This document shows, piece by piece, positions 1 through 11,345 of a DNA stretch of 64,000 nt. The stretch's first letter is position 1. Each line of letters starts with the position of its first letter. A program made the translations under genes and the position numbers. Below the pieces are notes generated by a model that saw only the letters and a program-made list of their open reading frames with translations, was not told where the DNA came from and searched no databases. This stretch comes from Venturia oleaginea (Eukaryota; Ascomycota; Dothideomycetes; Venturiales; Venturiaceae). Location: NCBI GenBank assembly GCA_013176395.1, contig JABMLP010000003.1, positions 124,001 to 188,000 of the forward strand, given 5' to 3'.

Positions 1-3000
1 ATCAGACGCTGAGGGAGAGCGTGCTCCAGGTGCGGGTGGGGGCCAGACACTGCTGCATGGATGCTTGCTCTGGAGGGGGGGTGGGACACTATCCGGGTGC
101 AGTAGGGAGCCTATCCGGAGGGCAGTAGGGAGCCTATCCCGAGAGCAGTACAGAGCAGTACAGAGCATCCCACGGGACTGCTTTGGATGCATGCCATGCC
201 ATGCCGTAGCCCATCTGAGGCGCCGAATGGTATGCATGGCAGGCTTTTAGTTGGGTACCAATGCAGGCCCTGGCCGTCGGAATCACACATGTCCAACCCT
301 TCTGCAAACGAGCAGCCGACGTTTGACAGATGGGTGGTATGGACGGCTTGCGCGAGAGAATAGCAGTACGACGAGTAATGGCGCGTACTCCCGACGGCTT
401 CGGCTCGTGCCATGGCATCGACGAGCCAATGAGCTTCCACCATGCCATAGCATCTACGAGCCAGTCACTCCCACCACCCCTACCTGCTTGCCAGTGCTTG
501 CCTTGTGCCACCAGATGGCTTGGTAATTCCGTCCCGGTGAATAGTTCCCAATCCTGTGTTTGGCCGCGCATAGCGCTCGAATATAAGACAGGCTGCGAAT
601 ATAAGACAGGCTGCGAATGTGAGAATGGCTGAGGGCAGCGATCGACGGCCCGCTCTTGTTTCATACAGCACGCATCAGGCCATGTCTAAACCGAAGCGGA
701 AACCCCCCCTGGCTGTCCTTTCCAGAAGTGAGTCCGTCCGGCTGGGATGGCTCGGCCTTTCACGACTGCTTGGCCTTGCAAACCAGCTTGTGCCAGTGTG
801 CGGAGGTGGAAATGGTCCGCTCATGAGTCGGTTCAACGACTCACCCCAGCATTGCAAACTCGTAAACTCGCAATACCGCCCGCAACAATGGCTGGTGCTT
901 GTTATCATCCTCATGAGACCACCAAAGAACGAGCGAGAAAGGCCAAAAAGTGAAGCATGTGGCAGGCAGGGTACGGCCCGCGCATATCCAAAAAGGAAGT
1001 ACTAAGCCTCCAAATACTCGTGCCCAATTCCGGCCTTTGCCTTCTGAGGCGAGGCTACTCTACTCACCATTCCTTCTTACATTTTGACGTGTATCGTCCT
1101 GCAACTGGTGTTTTGTGTTGACTGACGGATTGGCTGAGATATTTCCGTCGTCTGGAGAAGAGAGCCGTGCTGCGTTCACGTTCTAGGGTACCGATTACCG
1201 ATGCAGAGAATTGGCCGTCGGAGAACCAGAGATGGGACTCATGGTTTGTAAGTTGATCAATCCGCCTCATCTATCCAACCTTCCCTCTCTCCCGTGCCTT
1301 GTCCTATGTACGAGCAATCAAAGAATAGCCGCGAAGCGATCGTCAGCTCGAAACGGAAAGTGCTCGCCCCAGATGAGAGGACGTCTGATCGCCTTGTCGT
1401 AAATGGCCTCTCACGATATTCACAGTTATCTTTGATTAAATTTCCCCTCGGTCTGTCCACCGGAATTCTTAACTATAGGTCGGGGTCGCCTATAGGACGA
1501 GAATAAATCCATATCGAAACGAGTAAACACTTTCTGATTCTCCGATCCCCACATCAGGCTTCCACATTTTTCACTCGGTGAATGGCTGAGATACATAATC
1601 CTCATCCGCTAATGACACCATATCCAACGCCCCTCCACAAAATACGCGTGTCCTCAGGCGCCTTCGACGTTCCCAGAAGTGCCTCAAACCAACCTCTCGG
1701 TTCGGCAAGTCGGAAAACGGGATCGCGATGTTCATCTTCAGCCTCCGCAAGTTTCAACGACGCCGAAGAATGACAAAAACATCAACAAACATTTTTATCC
1801 GAGAACGCCTCCTTCATCATGGCTTTTTGTTCAGCACAGGATGCTCCCAGAAACCGGGTTTCCGAGCTTCGTACCCTAGCACCCAACAGGGACATGCCCG
1901 CGAAGGGGAGGTATATGACCACCCAATTCCAGGATCAGGTACCTGGGCTGAAATCTACCAAGCATCGCCTCGAGTTGCTGCCGGAAGATCTGCGTGCGTC
2001 CTGGGAAAGTGATTAGGGAATTCTGCGGGCGGCAGGCTGTTAATCTGATCAAGTGAACCAAGACCAAGCGGTCCAAAATAATTATGGGAAAGAGCAAAAT
2101 AGATGTGAGCGGTCATTATTGATGACGTCTTCCCGATCAGAGATGCAGCCAGTTATAACGGCTGTGCTATCATCTCGCGATCGAATCTTAGCCTCGATTC
2201 CCAATGGTGCGGGTGGAAAGCGAGGCGGAGGAGGGGATGTTGCTTGTAGCTCTCGCATGACCGTTTGACGAGGCCAGGCGAGGTTGGGATCACTACCTGG
2301 GATTCACTATCACCTCGTGGGATGGACGTGATCATCAACTGCATGTAAGGTTAATCAATCTCCACACTTAACCTTAGATCTGTGGGAAGTTCGTCACAAG
2401 GTCTTCGAGCAAGGACGGGAAAAGCAAACTTTGAGATGGAATCGACGTTGTTGACATCAGTATACAGCAGGATTTTATGGGAACCTTGTAAAACGAGATG
2501 GACGGCAGAATAAGAGTGCGTTTCCACTCTATTCTCTCTCCGGCGGAGACGACAATAGTTGGTCGTTTTTGAGACATTCTAAAGAGCTTGGTTGGAACTC
2601 GAGTATGTGGGAAACGTGGTGGAAAATGTTGAGACCCGGCAGAATAGCGGCTGTCGTTCAATACCTCGCGGTGGGAGGAAAAGATGACATGAATCAAAGA
2701 TGCAGTAGAAAAACACCACACCACCAGATATCGGGTCCACCTTACGACTGCGAAAGACAACAACAATGTGCTGTCGCGGGAACGATTCGACAACTTCGAG
2801 GTGCCGTCAGTGGAGATACCATCCTGCTCAGCGCAATAGTCAAGATGATCGCGAGGAAGATAGGTTGTGAACATCTCGATGTACGATATCCCTCTTCCAC
2901 CTGTAGAGCACGCGTCCTTCCGTCTGCCACTCTCGATAGTACCAACGACCAGCCATCTCTCAAGAGACACGAGTGAGCATTCTCCACCAACTTCATACAG

Positions 3001-3964
3001 CGCATCGAGATGTATAGAGCCTTGCATGCAAGACCCTCTCCGACCACAGACTCCTATTCCTGATGATGATAAGACTCTGTACTTTGCGTTCCGACGAGGG
3101 GAATGGTACGATGACACTCTTCATGCAAACAAAGATAAAGTGCCTACGAATGTGAGCCTCCCCTTTTAATTAGGCTACATCGACACGTCGATGAATTGGG
3201 CATAGCACTATCCCTTCCCCGTGGGATAAAATCGGGCATAGCACCTCTCCCCGTTCAAAACCACACCTTCACCTACTCCCCAGACACAAGATGGAGCGCC
3301 GGAACCCCTTCGTCCTGATGGAGATTTACCCGCAACATACCACAGCGGTCCATGGATGAAAAATTCCGCGGTGCAGCGCTTGTTCGTACACCAGCGACGT
3401 GTCTGTGGATTCCTCTGGACGCGATGACGTGAGCGACTGCGGAAAGCGCGACGGGTTTGTCTGACGCCTCGGCTGCGGTTGGTGAGGATCGCTTTGTGAT
3501 GTCGGGATATATATCATGGAGGTCGTTGATATCTAGACATCTCCTGTCGATTTCTTTGCCCATTCCGGTCAAGGGATCGGCCCGTGTCAATGAGCATGGT
3601 CATGATGGTGGTCACTTGGTTGTAGCGGGCAGGGGGTTGCATCCAAATCGATTGCACTCGCGAATGAGCATCTTACCCTCCACTTCTGGATCTTCGTACC
3701 TGCCTTCGGAATTGATGGTGCTTGATAAAGGGCTCACACCTTTCATTACTAAGTGTCGAACGAGCAGTGACCTCAGCAGCAGGCACGGATGTCATCAAGA
3801 CAGAAACTCAATGTCGAACGGACGATGAAGCCAAGCCAAGTGTCATAATTCTCAAGTCAGCTCTATCCAAACCAGTCCAAGTCTCCATAATCTTTCATGG
3901 CCTCATCGTTCCTCAACCGAGGGTATCATCCAAGATATACCTATACAAAACACCACCCAAAATC
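1..3964. other. Gene-free region with short local repeats
   Basis: No open frame here shows a recognisable domain or a plausible exon chain on either strand. Short local repeats are visible. A degenerate unit around GCAGTAGGGAGCCTATCC recurs three times between about 90 and 165. A perfect 18-bp tandem duplication (AATATAAGACAGGCTGCG) lies at 580-615. A 247-codon frame on the minus strand (2374-3117) has no family signature and is not called. The last part (about 3640-3960) probably contains the 3' UTR of the downstream minus-strand helicase. Confidence 0.6.
580..615. repeat. 18-bp perfect tandem duplication
   Basis: Two head-to-tail copies of AATATAAGACAGGCTGCG lie at 580-597 and 598-615, followed by a partial, diverged third start. 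No gene overlaps it with confidence. Confidence 0.9.
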
Positions 3965-6346
3965 TCACTCTTTTGCAATACCGAATTTCTCAAACAAAAA
4001 CTCCGTCACTTGCTCGTTGCCTCCACCTCTCCACTTGGCAAGTCCTTCTACCTTCAAACCATTCAGAGTCCTCGCTCTTGATAACGCAACGTACATCTGT
4101 CCCTCTTCGAAACTCTTCGAGAGATCAACGATGACCTTATCGAGTGTCATTCCTTGGCTCTTATGCACCGTCATCGCCCATCCAGCAATCAGAGGTATTT
4201 GCGTTCTCGATATGACACTGTATGGTGCCTCGTCACCCATCTCATTGAGAACACAGTCCGCAAATATCGTCTTTTGCACCCCGTTGTCAAAATTGACAAT
4301 CGGCCATTCCTTGACCGGGGCCTGTTCCATGAACAACTTGATGTTCTCTTCTCTCAATTCCGCATGATCTCCGAGGATCGGGTTCATGGGTTGGGGTGCC
4401 TTTGTATCCTTGTCGGCATGTTCAGGCATCTTTGCAGGGTCGCAGTTCTCCCATCCGACGATGACGCCCTGGCTCCCGTTCACCAACCCTTCTTCAATGC
4501 TGATGTTGACTAACAGCACGACCAGCATGCCCTCTTTCAACTCAATTTGTGATTCGAACTTGTGCTCGCGCAGCGCAGAAAGGGAACCGTCTTGGTCCCG
4601 GGTATGCTTCCAATTGAGATGCGGATGATTCGATCTCTGGAGGAAGTGATCGAAGCATTTGAAGGTGCGCTTTTCGTGGGGGATCTTGTTAAATTCCGCC
4701 GTATTGATAGCGCGGACTTCGTTGCGGGTAGGAAACAGCCGCACAGCGTTAGCGACATTCGTCTTGTGGTTCAACAAGAGGTTGGTCTCTTTATCGGTGA
4801 GTTGCCTGCCCATGCGGCATTTCTCAAGGATGTCGATGAATTTGCGATCCTTTTGACGATGAATGGTCGTGAGGTTGACGTGTTGAAATTGTGCCTGTCG
4901 CCAGGCGAGGCTTCTAAACGCCCATTTGTCGGTGTCCAAGAACTCACCATGATCTCTGCATCCATAGATAGTCTCCTTGAGCCTTTGTGATGTCTCGCGC
5001 CCACATTCCATGCAATTCTGGAATGGCTTGACAGGTGGCAATTGACAGAAGTCTCCCGTAACGACAAGTTGAACGCCTCCGAATGCTTTGTGACTGCCTC
5101 GTGCCACTTTCATAACCTCGTTCAACCTTTCGAACGCAAAATTCTCCATCATACTGATCTCGTCGATGATCAGAACATCCACCTCATTCATCTTTTTTCG
5201 CACAAATTTGCCATGAGCACCTTCCTTCAGCTTCTTCAAAGGCTTCTTGAAGTGACTGGGAGTCCACCCCGCGAAGGTCCAGAAAGTGCATCCGTTGACC
5301 TCCAGAGCTGCTTTCCCTGTGGGGGCACATATGACTACCTTTTGGTTTCTTGCTTTGAGCTCTTTGACAAAGGCTTTCAGCACCGTCGATTTGCCGCAGC
5401 CAGCCGATCCCGTGTAGAAGACGTTCTGCCCGCTCAGGATCAAATCCACCAGATTGCGCTGCTCTTCGCATAGCCCGGGCTCGACCTTCGCTTTCTTGGC
5501 TCGTGGTTTTCGCGGTTTGGGTGGTCCTGAGCGCTCTTGCTTGACGGCTGCTTGTGAAGACGTGTACTTCTCCAGGTCGATTGATGGATCGTAGGAGAAA
5601 TTGCTCGCATCAAACGGCGATGGTGATTCCTTCAGAGGCTGCAAATCAATAGCAGAACAGTTCTCGGTCCTATCCAGTCTTCTAGGGGCCTTGGTCATCG
5701 GCTTCGAGAAGTGCTTTGTGTCTTCATTGCTGCCAAAATCCTGGCTGATTAGAGATGATGGCATTCTCGGTGCTGTAGGTTCGGCCTGTCGGGTCGAATG
5801 TGCTCTGAATTGAGCATCGAGTACTTCTTCTTCGCGCTGAGCAACGGCCAAGCGATCCTTGAGAGCCTGCTTCGCAACCAAATTTTGAGAACTAGCTACT
5901 ATCAAGTGTTGAGTGCTGTGGTGGGAGCCGTAATTCCCGACTGTTTGCTGGTTCGGAGCACTTCGCATTCTATTGATCTCCACGACCCGATCTCCGTAGT
6001 CGACTTGAAGTTTCGTAGGGGGAATGCGCACATTCGACATCTCCTCATCATCGTCATCGCCCGTCAGATCCACCACCTCAGATGTCTTCGACTTCTTTCT
6101 CACCAGCCCAGCCTCATCTCGAACGCCTGGGAACGTCTCATCAAGGGCACTATGAGGGCTCTCATAAGGCCGCTTCCCAGAACTCCGATCCATGATAGGC
6201 ACAGAATAACAATATGTTGTGTCGGTAGATATTTTCTGATACTTCCACTGGGTACGCTCTTGGACTTTTGTATTCCTCGACTCAAATGGAATGGTTTGCT
6301 CTTTCTGGGGTCGTGCAGATGGGTCAGAGAATGAAAGCCACGTCAA
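3965..6346 (-). CDS. PIF1-family DNA helicase
   Basis: A single-exon superfamily 1B helicase of 793 codons. Known PIF1 enzymes unwind DNA 5' to 3' and act on G-quadruplexes, Okazaki fragments and telomeres, in nuclei or mitochondria. Walker A (GSAGCGKST) lies at residues 313-321 and is followed by CAPTGKAA. Walker B is LIIDEISMM, followed by VVTGDFCQLPPV. The C-terminal motif VI region contains VHKSQGMTLD and YVALSRAR. Residues 1-51 look like leader sequence; a better start is Met52 (codon 6191-6193), giving 742 aa. The N-terminal third is disordered. It carries a hydrophobic-acidic stretch (VVDLTGDDDDEE, residues 91-102) that resembles a SUMO-interacting motif, and a basic segment (KPRKPRAKKAK) likely to be a nuclear signal. 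Which PIF1 paralogue this is cannot be told from the sequence alone. Confidence 0.93.
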   Translation of the reverse strand: MTWLSFSDPSARPQKEQTIPFESRNTKVQERTQWKYQKISTDTTYCYSVPIMDRSSGKRPYESPHSALDETFPGVRDEAGLVRKKSKTSEVVDLTGDDDDEEMSNVRIPPTKLQVDYGDRVVEINRMRSAPNQQTVGNYGSHHSTQHLIVASSQNLVAKQALKDRLAVAQREEEVLDAQFRAHSTRQAEPTAPRMPSSLISQDFGSNEDTKHFSKPMTKAPRRLDRTENCSAIDLQPLKESPSPFDASNFSYDPSIDLEKYTSSQAAVKQERSGPPKPRKPRAKKAKVEPGLCEEQRNLVDLILSGQNVFYTGSAGCGKSTVLKAFVKELKARNQKVVICAPTGKAALEVNGCTFWTFAGWTPSHFKKPLKKLKEGAHGKFVRKKMNEVDVLIIDEISMMENFAFERLNEVMKVARGSHKAFGGVQLVVTGDFCQLPPVKPFQNCMECGRETSQRLKETIYGCRDHGEFLDTDKWAFRSLAWRQAQFQHVNLTTIHRQKDRKFIDILEKCRMGRQLTDKETNLLLNHKTNVANAVRLFPTRNEVRAINTAEFNKIPHEKRTFKCFDHFLQRSNHPHLNWKHTRDQDGSLSALREHKFESQIELKEGMLVVLLVNISIEEGLVNGSQGVIVGWENCDPAKMPEHADKDTKAPQPMNPILGDHAELREENIKLFMEQAPVKEWPIVNFDNGVQKTIFADCVLNEMGDEAPYSVISRTQIPLIAGWAMTVHKSQGMTLDKVIVDLSKSFEEGQMYVALSRARTLNGLKVEGLAKWRGGGNEQVTEFLFEKFGIAKE

Positions 6347-7454
6347 TGTTCCCCTTCACTCTTGCTGTTCATTGGTTTCCTTCTGTGTCGTAATAAATGT
6401 GGAGGGAAGAATGGTGGTAACTATGTTGATAGAGTTGGACGCGACGCTTTCTTCATAAGCGCGTCAAATTGCGAAGTGGAGCGGGACACCAAAGCGGAAT
6501 CTACCTGAAAGCACGTGAAGCGAAAATGAGCATCTCCTTCACTGCATCAGGCATCTTATATCACGAAAGGAGGAATATACTTCATAGCTTTGTTGTACCC
6601 ATTCGGGACTTGGTGTTATAACCGAAAGCCGGGTCTTGACTCTATCGAAACCAGGCAAGGCTTAGCCTTCTGTCCGAAAGGAAGTAATTCTCCACTCGGG
6701 CTCTCCACATATTTCCTGATAAGATGTCATTCAGGTTGCATGTAAAGATTCTCATAAGATTGTTGCAAGCTACTGCCATTCTTAGATTTCGATAGCATAG
6801 TCCGAATCCTCCTGCCCCAATCATAATCAAAATCATATTTCCACAACCATTACTTTCAAAGTAAATATCCCAACCAACCTCACATTCCAAGACTCCATGT
6901 AACAATACAAACCTCCCGAGTTTCGGCAGACGCCAATAACCTCAGGCTACTCGACCTCCAATTTCAAGCTACCTAACTAAGAGCATCATATACTGACCTA
7001 AAGCAAACATGATCACGCCCACTTCCTCGCCGTCCCAGCCCCTCCGATAACAATGGACTACACCCTCATCGTTCCAGCCTGGGGTAGCAAAAAGATGATT
7101 TCACAAATATTTGGCTGGGAGAATCATATCTATGTCTAAAACCACTTGTTACTCAACACCTAATCTGTCAACCGTATTTCAAATCTGTCTTGAGGAGATT
7201 GTTGTGCAGTGGCAGCGATTATCTAGTCGTGGGCGGAAAAGTGATAGGATATTGGGGAGACGAGTGATGGCAGGACTTATATGGAACGTCGGTTTGTGAA
7301 GTGCAAGGGGATGTGGAGGATAAGGAAGTAAGATCGAGGTTGTTGCTTGCGATTGGGGATTTTTCGAGGATAGAGAGGGCGGCGGGTGAGCCTTGATGGA
7401 TGATAGAAGTGCTGCAGGTTTTCGCGTGATATCTTTTATTCATTCCAACGTGTA
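6347..7454. other. Intergenic region
   Basis: Lies between the helicase start and the 3' end of the Nudix gene. It should hold the helicase promoter and the Nudix 3' UTR. No coding signal, RNA gene or repeat was recognised. Confidence 0.5.
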
Positions 7455-8558
7455 TCATATCTTCGCAGCCGCAGCCGCATCCCCGTCCTCATGATCCCCA
7501 GGTCTCTTCCTCAGCAACGGTCCCAACCTCCCCTCTTTTAGCATATTCCCAATCATATCCTCATCCCCTAAATGTGCCGTATGTTCAAACTCCGGAGCCT
7601 CCCCATAAGCAACCCTAGCAGCATCAACCATAATCCTCCCCGTCATACCAAAAACCCTAAACCTCTTCGTCGTCTCCTCCGTCTCTTTCGCCGCCACCTT
7701 AGCAGACCGCGGAATATCCCTATATGGCAGACTCGTGCTACCAACAGCAGGCGAAGAGGTAGATGTAGGTGATGCCCAAGCCACTTTCTGTCCAGCAACA
7801 GGGACGTAGAAGTTATGGAAGCGCCAACGGGTGTTATTGAAGTCCATCCATAGTCCTTCATACCACCTATCCTCATTCGTATCACTCTCCAATTTCTCCT
7901 TCAAAAAGTTATGAAGTGGAGCTGTAAAGACGGCGGCAACCTCCCTAGCATCCAGCCTTGGAATCAACGTCTCTTCCACACTCGGAACGGGTTTATCCTT
8001 GGGCCAATCCGGATGCCGCGACAGAAATGCCACGCAAGGCCGCACGCCCAACTCCGTCCTCGCAAAATTGGTGGGTAACTGGCAAAGATGCTCTATGCCA
8101 AAAGGTTTCGGTAGTTTATCATCTGAGAGCGGTAATCCAATCTCTTCAAAGGCTTCACGACGAGCGGTTTGGAAGGGTGTCTCGGTGAGGTCATCCGCCT
8201 TGCCTCCAGGAAGCGCAGCTTGTCCTGCATCTGCAAATTCTACAGTTAGCATGAATATTGGAGGGGATTAGGGGATTGGTGGTCGGATCTCGTACAAGAT
8301 CTCAGCGTCTTCGCCCTCATAGTCAAAACGACCCTCAACTCTCCCTCCGCATCCGCGTAGAGTAGTATCAGAACCGCCGCTCGCCTACTCATAGGCAGAG
8401 AGTAGTACTGCGTCGGAGGCGGGAGGTAATTTCTTAATCGCTCAATGGCAGCCTTTACATCGCGTCAGCATATGTTTTTCTTTTCAAATGTCTTCTGTGC
8501 CGACGCAGCAGTCGGGTATAGACAGACATACTGCGTGAATCGGCTTCAAGGTGGCCAT
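7455..8558 (-). CDS. pcd1: Coenzyme A diphosphatase, PCD1/NUDT7-like Nudix hydrolase
   Basis: Three exons on the minus strand: 8532-8558, 8296-8452 and 7455-8230, joining to 319 aa. Intron 1 starts GTATGT and has a TGCTGAC branch point; intron 2 starts GTACGA and has TGCTAAC. The splice joins recreate the CoA-specific signature (LTMRAKTLRSYAGQ followed by ALPGG), immediately before the Nudix box. That box has Glu78, Arg86-Glu87 and Glu90-Glu91, which bind the metal. Family members split CoA and oxidised CoA into 3',5'-ADP and phosphopantetheine, usually in peroxisomes. The C-terminus is AAAKI, which is not a canonical SKL-type peroxisomal signal, so location is open. The first exon is only nine codons, which makes the start easy to misannotate. 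Confidence 0.9.
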
Positions 8559-9535
8559 CTTATCCTGGTGAAAAGGTGTTCCGACCACCAGCGCATTCCT
8601 CCAGATCACTTGCGATCAGATAAGGAAAGCAGTTCATTCACATAGCGAGGTGGTGAGATGAGGTGGCATAGCCTACATGTGGTGATCCGAGGTTGCTGTG
8701 AAATGCGGTAAGATCACCAACACCACGCTGGTGCTCGAGTCATGTCATTCCTCGATCTTCTGGCCGCTTCAAGTTCGAAAGTTGCCATAAAATTATCGAT
8801 ATCTGTCCAAGAGTAAAGAAGGTAACCTGCTTTCAGATGTAGGAGAGCAACGACTAACTCTGCTGAAGCAATTACCACGCACGAAATAAAGCTCTCACAT
8901 ACATCACTTTAATTTCACGTTGCAATCAACCCGAAAGGCACAGAAGAATCAATTCGAAAAGGCGCTCTATTTATTGTGGAAGCTTTTCAATCTCGGCTTG
9001 GGGATCTCTTGCGTATTCGAGTATGCTGGCGAAAGCCTCCAAGCTAAATATACAAGTATCCTTCCGCCATGAGAATACCTATTACTTGTGCCAGTGCCAG
9101 TGCCTCTTGACAAGCACGGCTGGGTATCAAAAACGATTGACTATCCTTTCCTTTCCTTAACGCCTGCCAATTACCACCATGAGAGAATCAAAACAATCTG
9201 CCATCCTTTCCTTAACGAACGACTGTCGATCATAATGAGAGAATCAAAGGAACCTGCCATCCTTTCCATAACGCCTGCCGAGCCCCATACGTAAAACCAA
9301 ATGCGCCATTGTGAATACTGTACGAACTTCGCTTGTGCCAGTGCCATTGTTGAGCACGACTGGGTATCAAAACAATTTGCTCTCCTTTCCTTTCAATAAC
9401 GCCCGTCAATGCCCATGCTCTTATGAAATCAAATGCGCATTTTAATGCTGTGTCCCTGGCAAAGAAGAAGGCACGAGCTTCTCCGTCTAAAATGTCAGAC
9501 ACGGGCTGAACATTTAGAAAACCTTCCCATTGCCT
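8559..9535. other. Intergenic region with degenerate direct repeats
   Basis: Contains the Nudix promoter and, from about 9085 to 9450, an imperfect repeat family. Units carry GTGCCAGTGCCA, then AGCACG(G/A)CTGGGTATCAAAA, then CCTTTCC(TT)AACGCC and ATGAGAGAATCAAA. The set starting at 9088 is partly repeated from about 9340. No gene was recognised. Confidence 0.6.
9085..9450. repeat. Imperfect direct repeats
   Basis: The block GCCAGTGCCA...CTGGGTATCAAAA occurs at about 9092-9130 and again at about 9338-9373. Between them the block CCTTTCCTTAACG...ATGAGAGAATCAAA occurs about three times (9147, 9205, 9262 regions). Copies differ by point changes and small indels, so the array is old. Confidence 0.7.
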
Positions 9536-11095
9536 TCATTGTACAAATGCCTCCGCTGGAATACTCCCCTGTTGATGTAATTCCGTGAAGCTCGTCAGGG
9601 CATCATCGGGTATCCATCCGCACTGCTCCATGCACAATTGGGAATACTCCAGATTCATCCCGCTGAGCTGGGAGAGCTCTATGACCCATTTTTTCTTCTG
9701 CTCTTCCTCACTGAGGGCCGGAGCATTCTGGACAGCCTGCGGTTGCGCCACCGTATCTAGTGCATCTGCCTGCAAGGCCTCAAAGCCGCCGTAGCCACGA
9801 ACAGTCGTCATATCGTTGATTACCCGAACCTCATTCAGACCGGGTCCTAAAATGAATGTGCGATCAAAGCTCCTGTTCTTCCCAGTTTCGACTTCCTGGT
9901 ACTCGCCGTGGACGAGGATACGGAAACCGTTGACACCACCCTTTGTGCCAGCCAGGTCCGGGACGTTTGGTATCATGCTGCATTCGACGAGCCACTTTAT
10001 GTTATCAAACGCCGCATGTATTGTGGCAGGGAAATCGTTGAATGCTTTGGTGATGGCTTCCACACCCTGATGAAGTCGCGCGACCTTGGTGTGTGGATTG
10101 TTGAGGATGTGTAGGTTTCGGTTGTTACGCGTGTAGGCGCTCCATTCACCTTTCTGCAAGTCTTTCGGCTCCGATGGTGCACGTAGACTCTTCGTGTTCA
10201 CAGAGTAGGAGAACTTCGAAGTCGCATCGTAGTAGTAGGGCACCATTGCAGCCCGCTGATTGTCGAAGCCTGGGAAAAAGGTCGTTACGAATTTTTCCAC
10301 CATGCCGCTAGTGTCGCCGAAAATGGGCGGTAAAATCTTGGGTGGAGTAGGCTTGATGTAGATTTGTGGCGGAATGGGCAAATTGTTGATGGTGACAAGC
10401 GCCGGGAATTGCTGCACGAGGGAGCGCGCAAGTTTGAAGTCGCACTCAATCGGATTTTCGCTGAGGACGATGTGCTCAAGCTTCTTGAATTTGTACTTCC
10501 AGCGGGAAAGATCTTCCTCTTTTGATATCTGGTTATCGGAGAGGTCCACGGCTTTGAGGTCTGGGAATATGTAGTCCAGGCCGAGGTGGCCGGTGATTGG
10601 CGCGAGGTTCTTGAGGCCATTCTTTGCGAGTTTGATACCTGCGATGCGGTTCTCCTTGTCTTCTCGCGAATTGAAAAAGCTGTCGCACACTTTCATGATG
10701 CATTTGAAAAACTTGGTTCCATGAGCCTCAGTAAGTCCATGGAATCCAGCTTTCTCCAAGTCAGCATCCCTTCCGATGTCACTCAGGTCAAGGATTTTGG
10801 TTTCTGTGTTGTAGCGGCGGGTGATGGCAGCCTCGATGCTGGATGTGATTTCCGGGGTTTGGCTGGAGTCAGAAGTGCCGCGACCGCCGAAGATTCTTGC
10901 TCTGCCTGCGCCTCGGTCTGCGCGGTGGTTTGGGTTGCCTCTTGCTGGGCGATGAGTTGCTGGGCGATGAGTTGCTGGGCGACGATCTGCTTTTGGCCCC
11001 GTAGGAACGTCGCGCATGACGAGGTCGCGCTCAGATCGTGGTCCCCGTGGTCCCCGTTGTGGTTTATTGGCGCGGCGAGGGCCTTTGATAGCCAT
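9536..11095 (-). CDS. Mex67/TAP-like mRNA export factor, N-terminally short
   Basis: Single exon of 519 aa from Met at 11095. The frame stays open to 11185, but that extension is made of upstream repeat sequence. Domain order fits Mex67/NXF1. A basic low-complexity N-terminus contains PATHRPATHRPA, encoded by a three-fold 15-bp repeat at about 10946-10990. Leucine-rich repeats follow (KAVDLSDNQIS, LEHIVLSENPIE), then an NTF2-like domain (MVEKFVTTFFPGFDNQRAAM), then a C-terminal UBA-like TAP-C domain (LSGMNLEYSQLCMEQCGW). Mex67 works with Mtr2 to carry mRNPs through nuclear pores. The RRM-like RNA-binding part usually found before the leucine-rich repeats in fungal Mex67 is missing, so this may be a divergent paralogue. 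It could still be the main gene if upstream exons were lost from my reading. Confidence 0.85.
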   Translation of the reverse strand: MAIKGPRRANKPQRGPRGPRSERDLVMRDVPTGPKADRRPATHRPATHRPARGNPNHRADRGAGRARIFGGRGTSDSSQTPEITSSIEAAITRRYNTETKILDLSDIGRDADLEKAGFHGLTEAHGTKFFKCIMKVCDSFFNSREDKENRIAGIKLAKNGLKNLAPITGHLGLDYIFPDLKAVDLSDNQISKEEDLSRWKYKFKKLEHIVLSENPIECDFKLARSLVQQFPALVTINNLPIPPQIYIKPTPPKILPPIFGDTSGMVEKFVTTFFPGFDNQRAAMVPYYYDATSKFSYSVNTKSLRAPSEPKDLQKGEWSAYTRNNRNLHILNNPHTKVARLHQGVEAITKAFNDFPATIHAAFDNIKWLVECSMIPNVPDLAGTKGGVNGFRILVHGEYQEVETGKNRSFDRTFILGPGLNEVRVINDMTTVRGYGGFEALQADALDTVAQPQAVQNAPALSEEEQKKKWVIELSQLSGMNLEYSQLCMEQCGWIPDDALTSFTELHQQGSIPAEAFVQ

Positions 11096-11097
11096 GG

Positions 11098-11345
11098 TGT
11101 ATATGTGTGCTTTGAGTAGCTTTGGGTAGCTTTGGGTAGGTAAGCATAGTGGCAAACAAGAGTAGGTGAGTATAGTGACAAACAAGAGATTCGGATAGCT
11201 TTGAGTAGCTTTGTGTAGCTTTGTGTAGCTTTGTGTAGCTTTGCGTAGGTAAGTATAGTGACAAACAAGAGTATTCAGACAGCTTTAAGTAGCTTCGCGT
11301 AGCTTTGAGTAGCTTTGAGGTGTAGAAGTAGCTTTGAGTTGTAGA
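11098..11345. repeat. TAGCTTTG minisatellite in the mex67-like leader
   Basis: A degenerate 10-11 bp unit (GTAGCTTTGT on the plus strand) recurs roughly fifteen times. It is interrupted by two or three copies of a longer segment, GTAGGTAAGTATAGTGACAAACAAGAG. The array ends only a few bases upstream of the Mex67-like start codon, so it probably lies in the 5' UTR or core promoter. On the minus strand it creates repetitive but meaningless frames. Confidence 0.8.

Noticed and set aside
2374..3117. 247-codon open frame on the minus strand
   Set aside because: No recognisable domain or motif, no convincing neighbouring exon or promoter context, and overlapping frames of similar quality on the plus strand. 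It may be chance.
10586..11119. 177-codon plus-strand frame
   Set aside because: Antisense to the Mex67-like gene and partly made by its 15-bp internal repeat.
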